This document shows, piece after piece, positions 7,015-12,426 of a stretch of DNA of 12,426 bases (position 1 is the first letter of the stretch; the number at the start of each line of letters is the position of its first letter). The notes under the pieces were generated by a model that made no database searches, was not told the DNA's origin, and worked only from the letters and a program-made list of their open reading frames with translations. Made by a program: the position numbers and the translations under genes. Source of the DNA: DATESG01 sp964480275 (GTDB taxonomy: Bacteria; Bacillota_I; Bacilli_A; RFN20; CAG-826); NCBI GenBank assembly GCA_964480275.1, contig CAYZOC010000029.1:1-12426 (forward strand). Direction: 5' to 3'.

Positions 7015-7467
7015 ATGCAACGTCAAACAACAAATGCAAAGCCAACAACCGTAACACGTAAATGGTACGTCGTTGATGCCACCGACCTTCCACTTGGAAG
7101 AATGGCTAGCGAAGTAGCTCTTACATTGATCGGAAAAAACAAACCAGAATTTACACCTAACGTTGACTGTGGTGACTATGTCATTATTATTAACGCGGAA
7201 AAAGTCGGTCTCAGTGGTAACAAAAAAGAAACCAAAAAATACTACTCACACAGTGGTTATTTAGGAAACCTTAAAGTTAAGACAGCCGGCGAAATGCTCG
7301 AAAACAAACCTGAAGAAATGGTTCACAAAGCCGTTTGGGGTATGGTTCCAAAAGGCCGTCTCGGTCGCAAGATGATTAAGAAATTATTTGTCTATGCTGG
7401 TCCAGATCACAAACATGAAGCTCAACAACCTGAACCTTTAGCGCTTCGTTACATTGGAGGTAAATAA
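7015..7467 (+). CDS. rplM: 50S ribosomal protein L13
   Basis: L13 is an early-assembly protein of the large ribosomal subunit that binds 23S rRNA. The 150-residue sequence has the family blocks KWYVVDATDLPLGRMASEVA, VIIINAEKVGLSGNK, the YYSHSGYLG segment and VWGMVPKGRLGRKMIKKLFVYAG. The N terminus has about ten residues more than the shortest homologues (MQRQTTNAKP), as is common in Bacillota relatives. AAGGAGG at 7001-7007 lies 7 nt before the ATG. It is the first gene of an rplM-rpsI transcript with its own promoter and probable leader. Confidence 0.97.
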   Translation: MQRQTTNAKPTTVTRKWYVVDATDLPLGRMASEVALTLIGKNKPEFTPNVDCGDYVIIINAEKVGLSGNKKETKKYYSHSGYLGNLKVKTAGEMLENKPEEMVHKAVWGMVPKGRLGRKMIKKLFVYAGPDHKHEAQQPEPLALRYIGGK

Positions 7468-7469
7468 TT

Positions 7470-7868
7470 ATGGCTAAGAAAAAAACCGAAATTTATGTCG
7501 CCGTTGGGCGTCGTAAAAGCAGTGTCGCTCGTGTCTTCTTAAAAGAAGGTAAGGGTAGCATTGTCGTCAATGGCAAAGATGTCAACGAATATATGCCATA
7601 TCAAACTCTCGTGATGGATCTAAAACAACCTTTAGCGCTTTTAGATGCTGAAGCACGGTTTGATATCGAATGTAACGTCCAAGGTGGAGGCTTCACCGGC
7701 CAAGCTGGCGCAATCCGTTTAGGAATTGCCCGCGCTTTACTTGAAGCCGGCTTAGATCGCAGCACTTTAAAAAGAGCAGGCATGTTAACACGTGACGCTC
7801 GTGCAAAAGAACGTAAAAAATACGGTCTTAAAGGTGCAAGACGCGCTCCACAATTCTCAAAACGTTAA
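7470..7868 (+). CDS. rpsI: 30S ribosomal protein S9
   Basis: S9 is a small-subunit protein whose C-terminal tail reaches the P-site tRNA. The 132-residue sequence shows YVAVGRRKSSVARVFL, the GGGFTGQAGAIRLGIARAL core and the basic tail GLKGARRAPQFSKR ending in the conserved Lys-Arg. It starts 2 nt after the rplM stop; its ribosome site GGAGG (7456-7460) lies within the last codons of rplM. A terminator follows. Confidence 0.97.
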   Translation: MAKKKTEIYVAVGRRKSSVARVFLKEGKGSIVVNGKDVNEYMPYQTLVMDLKQPLALLDAEARFDIECNVQGGGFTGQAGAIRLGIARALLEAGLDRSTLKRAGMLTRDARAKERKKYGLKGARRAPQFSKR

Positions 7869-7890
7869 TATTAAGTCGTCGATTAAAAAT

Positions 7891-7922
7891 AAGATTGGGG
7901 TATATCTTCAATCTTTTTTTTA
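7891..7922 (+). terminator. Rho-independent terminator of rplM-rpsI
   Basis: AAGATTG (7891-7897) pairs with CAATCTT (7909-7915) around an 11-nt loop, followed by a run of T to 7921. An A-rich stretch before the stem can extend the pairing with the T-run. A second, weaker inverted repeat, TATTG-N9-CAATA (7921-7939), follows at once. Confidence 0.8.
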
Positions 7923-7952
7923 TTGGCGGTTTGTCAATAGAAAATATATTCG

Positions 7953-7980
7953 GTATAAATCAAAAAAATATAGATTTTAC
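7953..7980 (+). repeat. Imperfect inverted repeat upstream of the iron-importer operon
   Basis: GTATAAATC (7953-7961) and GATTTTAC (7973-7980) are inverted copies with one extra T in the left arm, separated by an A/T-only loop. They lie just upstream of the TATAAT at 8006-8011 and could bind a regulator, but the arms match no iron-box consensus I know. Together with the next entries this describes the 288-nt gap between rpsI and the importer. Confidence 0.3.
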
Positions 7981-7982
7981 GC

Positions 7983-8011
7983 GTTAAAAATTATGTTCGA
8001 TTTCTTATAAT
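7983..8011 (+). promoter_or_regulatory. Possible promoter of the iron-importer operon
   Basis: TATAAT (8006-8011) is a perfect -10 with a weak -35 (GTTAAA, 7983-7988) 17 bp upstream. A second weak candidate closer to the gene is TTGTGG (8082-8087) with TATATA (8106-8111). Start from the first would give a leader of about 140 nt. Confidence 0.4.
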
Positions 8012-8083
8012 ATCGTTTGATTTTACCACCCTTAATCCCTAAAATTACTTTGTGCGAAAAGCGCTCTAGAAAAAGGTGATTTT

Positions 8084-8164
8084 GTGGATATTACAAATAT
8101 AACTTTATATAAAATCATAGTGCGTTTTTTACTCACGAATTTAGTGATGGTTAACTATGAATAA
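8084..8164 (+). CDS. Possible 26-codon leader ORF before the permease
   Basis: A GTG at 8084 opens a 26-codon frame ending in TAA at 8162-8164, 8 nt inside the first permease gene. AAAAGGTGAT (8071-8080) matches the 16S anti-Shine-Dalgarno region well and sits at the right distance. The permease itself has only a weak GTGATGG (8144-8150) before its ATG, so it may depend on translation of this ORF. The peptide begins MDITNITLYK, is hydrophobic in its second half, and resembles nothing I know. The alternative is that the ribosome site is fortuitous. Confidence 0.4.
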   Translation: MDITNITLYKIIVRFLLTNLVMVNYE

Positions 8165-9116
8165 ACGCCGGCTTATCATTGCTTGTATTTTTGTTAGTCT
8201 TCTGATTACTTCGCTATTTATTGGTGTTGATAGTCGCTTAACTATTGTTAATCTAGTAAGACTTGAAAATGAGGCTTGGGATATATTTATTTTTAGTCGG
8301 CTACCGCGCACGCTTGTAATAATTCTTGTGGCCACAAGTATTTCGATAGCGGGGATGATTATGCATGCCTTAGGGCGCAACAAGTTTATTAGTCCTTCGA
8401 CCTCGGGGACGACTGATGCAGCGATGTTAGGCATAATTATTGGATACATATTAATTCCTAGTCAATCAAACATCGTTAAGTTTATCTTTGCCTTTAGCTT
8501 TGCAATTATTGCTACTTTTATTTTTGTCCTTGTTATAAATCGGATCAAATTTAAAAATGCAATTTATGTTCCCCTGATTGGCATGATGTTTGGCGGTGTG
8601 ATTGGGGCGATTGCGACAATTGTGGCCCAGCGCTTCCAAATTCTTCAAGTAATGACAAGTATTGGTGTTGGTAGTTTCGCTCATATTAGTGTAATTAATT
8701 CGCAACTTCTAATTCTATTGATTCCTGCCCTAGTTTTAGCATTAGTGTTTGTCCAAAAATTTAACATCCTGGCACTAGGTGTTGATTTTGCAAAGAATCT
8801 TGGCCTTAATTATGGAGTAGTTATGGCGGTTGGTTTAATTATCGTTAGTGTTGTTTCCGCATCATCATTTATTGTTGTCGGTCCGCTTCCCTTTTTAGGT
8901 CTAGTCGTTCCTAATCTCTTGTCGATATATTATGGCGATAACATGAAGAAGAACTTCTTTGATGTTGCACTATTTGGCAGTTCGTTTGTGCTAGTAAATG
9001 ATATTGCTTCGCGCCTCATTATTTTCCCTGGCGAGACACCAATAAGTTTTATGATGGGCATCAGTGGAGCGATTATCTTTTTCTTTCTTATCTTTAGAAA
9101 GGTCAAGCAAGCATGA
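8157..9116 (+). CDS. yclN: Iron-siderophore ABC importer permease 1 (YclN/FatD-like)
   Basis: This is one half of the membrane channel of a FecCD-family siderophore importer (319 residues). It is hydrophobic along its length, as expected for about nine to ten membrane helices. ISIAGMIMHALGRNKFISPSTSGTTDAA (about 62-89) is the pattern of YclN/FatD permeases. ALGVDFAKNLGLN (about 206-218) is the cytoplasmic coupling region that contacts the ATPase, and GPLPFLGLVVPNL (from 242) is the conserved FecCD block. The gene order permease-permease-ATPase-binding protein is that of Bacillus yclNOPQ, whose substrate is petrobactin; the actual substrate here is inferred. It ends in ATGA shared with the next permease. 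The start follows family length; its own ribosome site is weak. Confidence 0.88.
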   Translation: MNKRRLIIACIFVSLLITSLFIGVDSRLTIVNLVRLENEAWDIFIFSRLPRTLVIILVATSISIAGMIMHALGRNKFISPSTSGTTDAAMLGIIIGYILIPSQSNIVKFIFAFSFAIIATFIFVLVINRIKFKNAIYVPLIGMMFGGVIGAIATIVAQRFQILQVMTSIGVGSFAHISVINSQLLILLIPALVLALVFVQKFNILALGVDFAKNLGLNYGVVMAVGLIIVSVVSASSFIVVGPLPFLGLVVPNLLSIYYGDNMKKNFFDVALFGSSFVLVNDIASRLIIFPGETPISFMMGISGAIIFFFLIFRKVKQA

Positions 9117-10108
9117 GATGCCGAGCAGTTAATATTTATATTATTTTAGTTCTGATCGCGGTTGTGGCATTACTTGCTTTCTATTTTGCCTGGCTGCTTG
9201 AATATTATCCACAGATTGTCGGAAGAACACAGCTCCCGCACATCCAAAAAGCACTGCGAAATTTATTCAGTGAACGAAGTGCACAACTTGTGGCCATGTT
9301 GGTGAGTGCAGTCCTTATTGCCTTTAGTTCACTAGCTTTTCAAACGGTAACCACTAATCGAATTTTGACACCAGCCTCACTAGGATTTGATTCTATCTAT
9401 GCTGTCACACAAACGATTCTTGTAGCAACGCTTGGATTTATCCATGTCTTATTTACAAATTCCTACCTTAATTTTCTTCTTTCTAGTGCTGTTATGATTC
9501 TTCTTGTACTCGTCATGTATACGTTAGTTTTACGAAAAAACAAGAATAACATCATCCTCTTATTACTTGTAGGAATAATTATATCTAGTCTAGCTTCAAG
9601 TCTAGCCAATGTGATCCAGGCCGCGATGAGCGAAGATTCATTTTATAGTGTCCAAGCAGTTACTAGTGTAACGATTACAAACATTAATAGTTCATTAGTT
9701 TATGGCTTGGCTCCGCTGATGCTTGTGCTTGCATATTTACTTGTTCGCCCCCATAAGACGTATGACGTAATGGCCCTAGGTGAAGAACATGCGACAAATT
9801 TAGGTGTCAACTATAGCAAAATGTCAAAGTACATCCTCGCTCTTGTCGCTATATCAGTAGCAGTGGCGACGGCTTTAGTCGGACCACTTTCGTTTCTTGG
9901 TCTCCTCGCAGTTAATCTTGGACGGGAAATAAGCAAAAAATACGAGCATAAACATTTATTTTTTGTAAGTGCCCTCCTAGCAATTATCTTTTTATTTCTT
10001 GGCCAAGCTCTTGTGGAACTGACGGGCTATAAAACAACAGTTACGACACTTATTAGTTTAATCGGAGGAACATATATGATTTATCTCCTCTTAAGAAAGA
10101 AGGACTAA
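9113..10108 (+). CDS. yclO: Iron-siderophore ABC importer permease 2 (YclO/FatC-like)
   Basis: This is the second FecCD-type permease (331 residues), forming a heterodimer with the preceding one. The segment SSLAFQTVTTNRILTPASLG (about 73-92) is typical of the YclO/FatC subfamily. ALGEEHATNLGVNYSK is the ATPase-coupling region and GPLSFLGLLAVNLGREI the conserved C-terminal block. The protein begins with a hydrophobic segment right after MRCRAVN and is hydrophobic throughout. It starts within the stop of the upstream permease (4-nt overlap, TGA stop) and ends 1 nt before the ATPase, so the operon is tightly coupled. Confidence 0.88.
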   Translation: MRCRAVNIYIILVLIAVVALLAFYFAWLLEYYPQIVGRTQLPHIQKALRNLFSERSAQLVAMLVSAVLIAFSSLAFQTVTTNRILTPASLGFDSIYAVTQTILVATLGFIHVLFTNSYLNFLLSSAVMILLVLVMYTLVLRKNKNNIILLLLVGIIISSLASSLANVIQAAMSEDSFYSVQAVTSVTITNINSSLVYGLAPLMLVLAYLLVRPHKTYDVMALGEEHATNLGVNYSKMSKYILALVAISVAVATALVGPLSFLGLLAVNLGREISKKYEHKHLFFVSALLAIIFLFLGQALVELTGYKTTVTTLISLIGGTYMIYLLLRKKD

Positions 10109-10109
10109 C

Positions 10110-10901
10110 ATGATTCAAGTTAATAACATCTCCCATCGTTATGGAAGTCAGCCGACGCTTAATGACGTATCCCTTTACTTTGAAGATGAAAAACTCACAG
10201 GCATTATTGGGGCTAATGGAGCAGGAAAGTCGACGCTACTTGCAATCGTCTCCCGACTCATCAGCGCAAATTCAGGGGAAGTATTACTAGATGGAACAAA
10301 TATGAAATCACTAAAAAATAGTGATATTGCCAAGAAATTAGCTATTTTAAAACAGTTTAATCATATAAATCTAAAATTAACGATTCGTGAACTTGTCAGT
10401 CTAGGGAGGTTTCCTCATAGTAAAGGCCGACTCAATCAACAGGATCAGCAAAAAATAGATGAAGCCCTAAAGTATATGGAATTAGGTCCGATTGAAAATA
10501 AATATATCGACCAATTAAGTGGAGGACAAAAACAGCGGGCGTTTCTTGCAATGGTCATTGCCCAAGATACAAAATATGTTCTACTAGATGAACCTTTAAA
10601 TAACCTTGATCTTCGTTACGCTAGTGAGATGATGCAAATATTAAAAGCCCTAGTTAGAGACTATAAAAAGACAATCCTCATCGTTCTTCATGATATCAAC
10701 TTCGCCGCAGCCTTTTGTGATCAAATAGTGGCAATGAAGGATGGTAATATCATTAAAGTTGGCGATGTTAAAGATGTTATTGCCAAAGATATTATTGATG
10801 ATGTATTCAATCATGATTTCAAGATTGCTAAGGTTGACAATCAAAATGTCATAATCTATCACCAAAATAAAGAAGGAACAGAAAATGAAAAATATATATA
10901 A
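10110..10901 (+). CDS. yclP: Iron-siderophore ABC importer ATPase (YclP/FatE-like)
   Basis: This is the cytoplasmic ATPase that drives the siderophore permeases. The 263-residue protein has Walker A GANGAGKST (34-42), a Q-loop in ILKQFNHINLKLT (Gln82), the signature LSGGQKQR (136-143), Walker B YVLLDEP (156-162, Glu161 catalytic), a D-loop NNLD and switch His194 in VLHDINFA. LGRFPHSKGRL after the Q-loop is typical of FecE/YclP ATPases. The last 17 nt overlap the binding-protein gene, a longer overlap than at the other junctions of the operon. Confidence 0.9.
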   Translation: MIQVNNISHRYGSQPTLNDVSLYFEDEKLTGIIGANGAGKSTLLAIVSRLISANSGEVLLDGTNMKSLKNSDIAKKLAILKQFNHINLKLTIRELVSLGRFPHSKGRLNQQDQQKIDEALKYMELGPIENKYIDQLSGGQKQRAFLAMVIAQDTKYVLLDEPLNNLDLRYASEMMQILKALVRDYKKTILIVLHDINFAAAFCDQIVAMKDGNIIKVGDVKDVIAKDIIDDVFNHDFKIAKVDNQNVIIYHQNKEGTENEKYI

Positions 10902-11871
10902 ATTAAGCTTAATATTAATACCAATACTACTAGTCTCCTGTGGACCTATCTCTAGTCAAGAGGCTAGTGAGGTTTTAGAACAAGAAGCGATTATGCTCAC
11001 ACATACACCCACTATTGATGGCGTCAAAGTGAGGACCGTTGAAACTTTTTACACTAACCCAAGTCGCGTTGCAACATTCAACTTTGGTGTGCTTGATATG
11101 ATTGACACTATTGGCGTCGAACAATTTGGAATTAAAGATCTAGGTTTAGCAAAGGCCAGCGTCCCTCTAGCTTTAGGTCATTATGACGATGAGCAATTTG
11201 TTGATGTTGGAACCTTATTTGAACCAAATTATTTAGCACTCGATCTATTTGATCCACAATTAATTGTTCTTGATGGAAGAAGCGCTGCTCTCTATCAAAC
11301 AATGAAACAACGCTATCCAACGGCGGATGTTCTTGATGCGACACTAACAACGTATAGTTATGCCACGCAAAATGAGGTTGCTCGTAATCTTGCACTAATA
11401 TTCCCGCAAGCCAAAGAAGAAATTGTTGAAAATCTAGAATTGATTAGCAGTGATATTGCTGCGATTAAAGCGGTGGCCCAAAATCATCAGGCGCTTTTTG
11501 TTCTTTCGAATGGTGATAGTCTTACTGCCTATGGTGATAGCGGTCGTTATAGTTCTCTCCATCTAGATTTTGGCTTTAAAACCGCGGTTGATAATATCGC
11601 AAGTCAAGCTCAACATGGGCAAGCAATTACCAAGGAATTTTTAACAGAAAATGATCCTGAAATCATATTTATTATGGATCGCGCAGCAGCGATTGGTGAA
11701 ACTAGTGGGCTTGAAAGTTTCCTTGCTGACCCCTTGGTAAAAACACTAACAGCCTATGAAAATAACAATATTTACGCACTAAGCGCCCAGGCTTGGTATA
11801 CAGTTACGGGAGGCTTCACTTCAACGCGGCAAATGATTGTCGATATCGATCAATTTACAAATATTTTTTAA
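10885..11871 (+). CDS. yclQ: Siderophore-binding lipoprotein of the ABC importer (YclQ-like)
   Basis: This is the extracellular substrate-binding lipoprotein that captures the ferric siderophore and delivers it to the permeases. The 328-residue protein has a type II signal peptide with lipobox LVSC (Cys19 lipidated). The mature part has the class III binding-protein pattern: VATFNFGVLDMIDTIGVEQFG near residue 63, then FEPNYLALDLFDPQLIVLDGR, which resembles the N lobe of YclQ/FpuA-type proteins, and a C lobe ending VTGGFTSTRQMIVDI. The ribosome site AGAAGGA (10871-10877) lies inside the ATPase gene, 7 nt before the ATG. Binding to a catecholate such as petrobactin is inferred from family and gene order. 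A strong terminator follows. Confidence 0.88.
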   Translation: MKNIYKLSLILIPILLVSCGPISSQEASEVLEQEAIMLTHTPTIDGVKVRTVETFYTNPSRVATFNFGVLDMIDTIGVEQFGIKDLGLAKASVPLALGHYDDEQFVDVGTLFEPNYLALDLFDPQLIVLDGRSAALYQTMKQRYPTADVLDATLTTYSYATQNEVARNLALIFPQAKEEIVENLELISSDIAAIKAVAQNHQALFVLSNGDSLTAYGDSGRYSSLHLDFGFKTAVDNIASQAQHGQAITKEFLTENDPEIIFIMDRAAAIGETSGLESFLADPLVKTLTAYENNNIYALSAQAWYTVTGGFTSTRQMIVDIDQFTNIF

Positions 11872-11880
11872 AGTAAATAG

Positions 11881-11910
11881 ACCACACAGACTTGTGTGGT
11901 TTTTATTTTG
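11881..11910 (+). terminator. Rho-independent terminator of the iron-importer operon
   Basis: ACCACACA (11881-11888) pairs perfectly with TGTGTGGT (11893-11900) around the 4-nt loop GACT, followed by TTTTATTTT. It starts 9 nt after the stop codon and closes the four-gene operon. Confidence 0.92.
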
Positions 11911-11924
11911 TCATTACTTGATTA

Positions 11925-11933
11925 TGCTATAAT
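11925..11933 (+). promoter_or_regulatory. Orphan extended -10 element
   Basis: TGCTATAAT is a perfect TGN-TATAAT extended -10, with no clear -35 at 16-18 bp. It lies between the importer terminator and the tRNA-Ile promoter. Transcripts from about 11940 would reach tRNA-Ile with a leader of about 100 nt, or form a short RNA. Confidence 0.35.
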
Positions 11934-11942
11934 TTATTGAAG

Positions 11943-11964
11943 ACTTATTCCTCAACAATATTTA
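11943..11964 (+). repeat. Direct repeat copy 1, upstream of tRNA-Ile
   Basis: Matches 12226-12247 at 19 of 22 positions by hand alignment. Both copies start ACTTATTCCT and end ATTTA; the three differences are all C/T changes. Part of it, CAACAATATTT, recurs again near 12188. Confidence 0.55.
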
Positions 11965-11996
11965 GTAAAAAATTGTGAAATTTTAAGGTTAGATTA

Positions 11997-12025
11997 TTGC
12001 ATTTTCCATCCTTATAGTATATATT
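11997..12025 (+). promoter_or_regulatory. tRNA-Ile promoter
   Basis: TTGCAT (11997-12002), a 17-bp spacer and TATATT (12020-12025). The start would be near 12032, some 16 nt before the mature tRNA. TGAAATTTTA (11976-11985) lies 11 bp upstream of the -35 and recurs at the tRNA-Val promoter. Confidence 0.65.
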
Positions 12026-12047
12026 ATTAAAAGTGTCAGACACGTAT

Positions 12048-12124
<77 letters not shown>

Positions 12125-12137
12125 TTATTGACACACG

Positions 12138-12159
12138 AGCCCGTAACAGGGCTTTTTTT
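12138..12159 (+). terminator. Terminator after tRNA-Ile
   Basis: AGCCC (12138-12142) pairs with GGGCT (12149-12153) around GTAACA, followed by a run of T. The stem is short but GC-rich, and it separates tRNA-Ile from the following tRNA. Confidence 0.75.
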
Positions 12160-12225
12160 CTTGCTTTTTATCGAAAAATTAGTTACCAACAATATTTCTA
12201 TATTCAAAACAACATCTAAAAAGGT

Positions 12226-12247
12226 ACTTATTCCTTAATAACATTTA
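12226..12247 (+). repeat. Direct repeat copy 2, upstream of tRNA-Val
   Basis: Second copy of the element at 11943-11964. The surrounding 12160-12329 is AT-rich, with no ORF or RNA gene that I can support. Confidence 0.55.
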
Positions 12248-12329
12248 CTTTTTATATATAATCGAGCAATAACTTAAGAACATACTACATATTAACCATT
12301 AAAAAGCTGAAATTTTACAGTGTTTTGTA

Positions 12330-12358
12330 TTGCTAACACAAAGCCTTTTTGCTAATAT
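12330..12358 (+). promoter_or_regulatory. tRNA-Val promoter
   Basis: TTGCTA (12330-12335), a 17-bp spacer and TAATAT (12353-12358). The start would be near 12365. TGAAATTTTA (12308-12317) lies 12 bp upstream. An inverted repeat GCCTT/AAGGC (12343-12347 and 12362-12366) flanks the -10, and GTGTT/AACAC (12320-12324 and 12335-12339) overlaps the -35. Confidence 0.65.
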
Positions 12359-12379
12359 ATTAAGGCATAACGTGACACT

Positions 12380-12426
12380 GGACACTTAGCTCAGTTGGGA
12401 GAGCGTTTCCTTCACACGGAAGAGGT
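12380..12426 (+). tRNA. tRNA-Val (anticodon CAC), 3' part beyond the window
   Basis: The 5' 47 nt of a tRNA: acceptor strand GGACACT, TA, D arm GCTC/GAGC, then anticodon stem TTTCC/GGAAG with the 7-nt loop TTCACAC. With U33 in place the anticodon is CAC (GUG, valine). The variable region begins AGGT and the T arm is outside. The frame of the loop fixes the anticodon; the rest of the molecule cannot be checked. Confidence 0.85.

Noticed and set aside
7792..8010. Plus-strand ORF of 72 codons after rpsI
   Set aside because: It starts out of frame in rpsI and reads through the terminator hairpin and T-run.
7869..8156. Fur, DtxR or MntR box before the iron importer
   Set aside because: I looked for a TGATAAT-type dyad and a TTAGGTTAG-type dyad and found no convincing match; only an imperfect, unassigned inverted repeat is there.
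8141..8449. Minus-strand ORF of 102 codons over the first permease start
   Set aside because: It is antisense to a clear permease, without a ribosome site or recognisable domain.

Overview
The window is a compact, AT-rich, almost entirely plus-strand stretch of a low-GC Gram-positive-type genome. TGG encodes tryptophan throughout. Two genes end in TGA inside ATGA stop/start overlaps (4517-4520 and 9113-9116), so TGA is a stop and the mycoplasma code does not apply. Strong AGGAGG-type ribosome sites, two lipobox lipoproteins, a YebC2-type protein, the ecfA1-ecfA2-ecfT-truA-rplM-rpsI gene order and a YclNOPQ-like iron importer point to Bacillota or the related standard-code Mollicutes (Acholeplasma/Izemoplasma-type lineages). 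I cannot name the species.

Layout: (1) 1-2178, a large secreted lipoprotein with a Beta_propel-type domain and its own terminator. (2) 2216-6119, a tight operon of dCMP deaminase, ecfA1, ecfA2, ecfT and truA; the genes overlap or are 1 nt apart and are driven by an extended -10 promoter. The ECF module carries no S component, so it is probably the shared energy-coupling module for vitamin transporters encoded elsewhere. (3) 6122-7922, yebC with its own promoter, then rplM-rpsI with a promoter, a structured leader and a terminator; together with truA this is a translation-related block. (4) 7923-11910, a four-gene ABC importer (permease, permease, ATPase, lipoprotein binding protein) that matches the YclNOPQ/FatDCBA family for catecholate siderophores such as petrobactin. 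It is preceded by a 288-nt intergenic region holding a possible 26-codon leader ORF that overlaps the first permease start. (5) 11911-12426, tRNA-Ile(GAU) with encoded CCA, its terminator, and the first 47 nt of a tRNA-Val(CAC) cut by the window end. Each tRNA has its own TTGC/17-bp/TATATT-like promoter.

The protein-coding genes all belong to known families, and I see no clear new defence, mobile or biosynthetic system. The least explained parts are regulatory: the candidate leader ORF before the iron importer, the repeated elements upstream of both tRNA promoters, and inverted repeats placed on the promoters of the dCMP deaminase, yebC and rplM transcripts. At protein level the oddest points are a roughly 45-residue lysine-rich segment in EcfA2 and the Pro/Ser/Glu plus tyrosine-rich insert near the end of the propeller lipoprotein.
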